A stretch of DNA of 64,000 nucleotides from Streptococcus suis YS161 (lineage in GTDB: Bacteria; Bacillota; Bacilli; Lactobacillales; Streptococcaceae), in assembly GCF_002760245.1 (NCBI RefSeq), contig NZ_ASCA01000056.1, positions 1 to 64,000 on the forward strand, read 5' to 3'. The number at the start of each line of letters is the position of its first letter. The stretch's first letter is position 1. A program made the position numbers and the translations under genes. A model generated the notes under the pieces. The model saw nothing but the letters and a program-made list of their open reading frames with translations, had not been told where the DNA came from and searched no databases. Below, piece by piece: positions 63,492 to 64,000 of this stretch.

Positions 63492-64000
63492 ATGACGAAG
63501 GATTATGTCATTGAAATGCGCAATATCACTAAGATATTTGGTGAATTTGTAGCGAATGACCACATCAATTTGAATGTCAGACGTGGTGAAATCCATGCCC
63601 TTCTTGGTGAGAATGGTGCGGGTAAATCTACTCTGATGAACATGCTTGCTGGCTTGTTGGAACCTACAAGCGGTGAAATTGTTATCAACGGTCAATCCGT
63701 GAAGATTGACTCTCCATCCAAAGCAGCCCAATTGGGGATTGGTATGGTGCATCAACACTTTATGTTGGTTGATGCTTTCACAGTTGCTGAGAACATCATT
63801 CTTGGTTCTGAAACCACCAAAGGTGGCGTGATTGACCTTAAAAAAGCTATCGCAGAAATTAAAGAACTTTCTGCTAAGTATGGTCTTGAAGTTGATCCAA
63901 CTGCAAAGGTTGCAGATATTTCTGTGGGTGCACAGCAACGTGTAGAAATCCTTAAAACACTTTACCGTGGAGCAGACCTTTTAATTTTTGATGAGCCGAC
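63492..64000 (+). CDS. Nucleoside ABC transporter ATP-binding protein (runs off window)
   Basis: The first 169 codons of a sugar/nucleoside-type ABC ATPase (NupA or RbsA-like, expected near 510 residues with two ATPase domains). Walker A is GENGAGKST (about residues 37-45), the Q-loop is in GMVHQHFMLVDAFTVAEN, the signature region reads ISVGAQQRVEILKTL and Walker B starts LLIFDEP at the edge. RBS AGAAAGGA precedes the ATG. It follows the BMP lipoprotein gene, so a nucleoside importer is the likely complex; the permease genes should lie just beyond the window. Confidence 0.9.
   Translation, partial: MTKDYVIEMRNITKIFGEFVANDHINLNVRRGEIHALLGENGAGKSTLMNMLAGLLEPTSGEIVINGQSVKIDSPSKAAQLGIGMVHQHFMLVDAFTVAENIILGSETTKGGVIDLKKAIAEIKELSAKYGLEVDPTAKVADISVGAQQRVEILKTLYRGADLLIFDEP

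Overview
The window looks like a chromosomal segment of a low-GC streptococcus, most likely Streptococcus suis or a close relative. The tmRNA encodes the streptococcal tag AKNTNTYALAA. The dnaG-rpoD, pfkA-pyk, pstSCAB-phoU, ciaRH, coaA/rpsT and pyrimidine-nucleoside blocks are typical streptococcal neighbourhoods. The species call is inference from gene content and proteins, not from a search.

Layout. 1-263: edge of an IS30-family element. 0.3-5.2 kb: rpsU, galE, mscL (minus), dnaG-rpoD. 5.2-7.2 kb: a non-coding block with a 67-bp direct repeat and dense hairpins, a DUF59 gene, an unassigned ~350-nt RNA with its own promoter and terminator, and a decayed IS200-like element. 7.2-9.5 kb: a TVP38-type membrane protein, tmRNA, tRNA-Ser(GGA), adenosine deaminase. 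9.6-11.5 kb (minus): GntR regulator with an ABC exporter. 11.6-17.4 kb: dnaE, pfkA, pyk, then a second copy of the same decayed IS200-like element. 18-22.7 kb: FAD oxidoreductase, GDSL esterase, a signal-peptidase-like protein lacking catalytic residues, and glmS under two NagR-like operators. 22.9-27 kb: amino-acid ABC uptake system, nested MITE-like repeats, and an ABC exporter whose ATPase has Arg for the Walker A Lys. 27-37 kb: mostly minus strand (MntE-like exporter, split ThrE exporter, PadR/DUF1700/DUF4097 operon, PepT, HAD phosphatase), with MarR and AEC transporter genes on plus. 37.5-42.9 kb: accessory genes, including two neighbouring genes each broken by one in-frame stop. 43-48.3 kb: truB, ribF, ion channel, Spx, UPF0223, inositol-phosphatase-family gene, rsmF. 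48.5-56.3 kb: phosphate uptake operon, a tandem-repeat protein and ciaRH. 56.4-64 kb: transglutaminase-like lipoprotein, rpsT and coaA (minus), then a pyrimidine-nucleoside salvage operon (methyltransferase, pdp, deoC, cdd, BMP lipoprotein, ABC ATPase running off the window).

How the genes work together. pfkA-pyk are glycolytic. glmS feeds cell-wall amino sugars and appears to be controlled by amino-sugar supply. The pst operon imports phosphate. The last operon imports nucleosides and breaks them down to deoxyribose phosphate, and a near-consensus CcpA site overlaps its promoter. Four genes (AEC transporter, truB, ribF, methyltransferase) have a -10 box 6-7 nt before the ATG, which predicts leaderless transcripts. 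The most open-ended items are the unassigned RNA at 6062-6414, the two IS200-like copies sharing the same disabling lesions, and the inactive signal-peptidase homologue.
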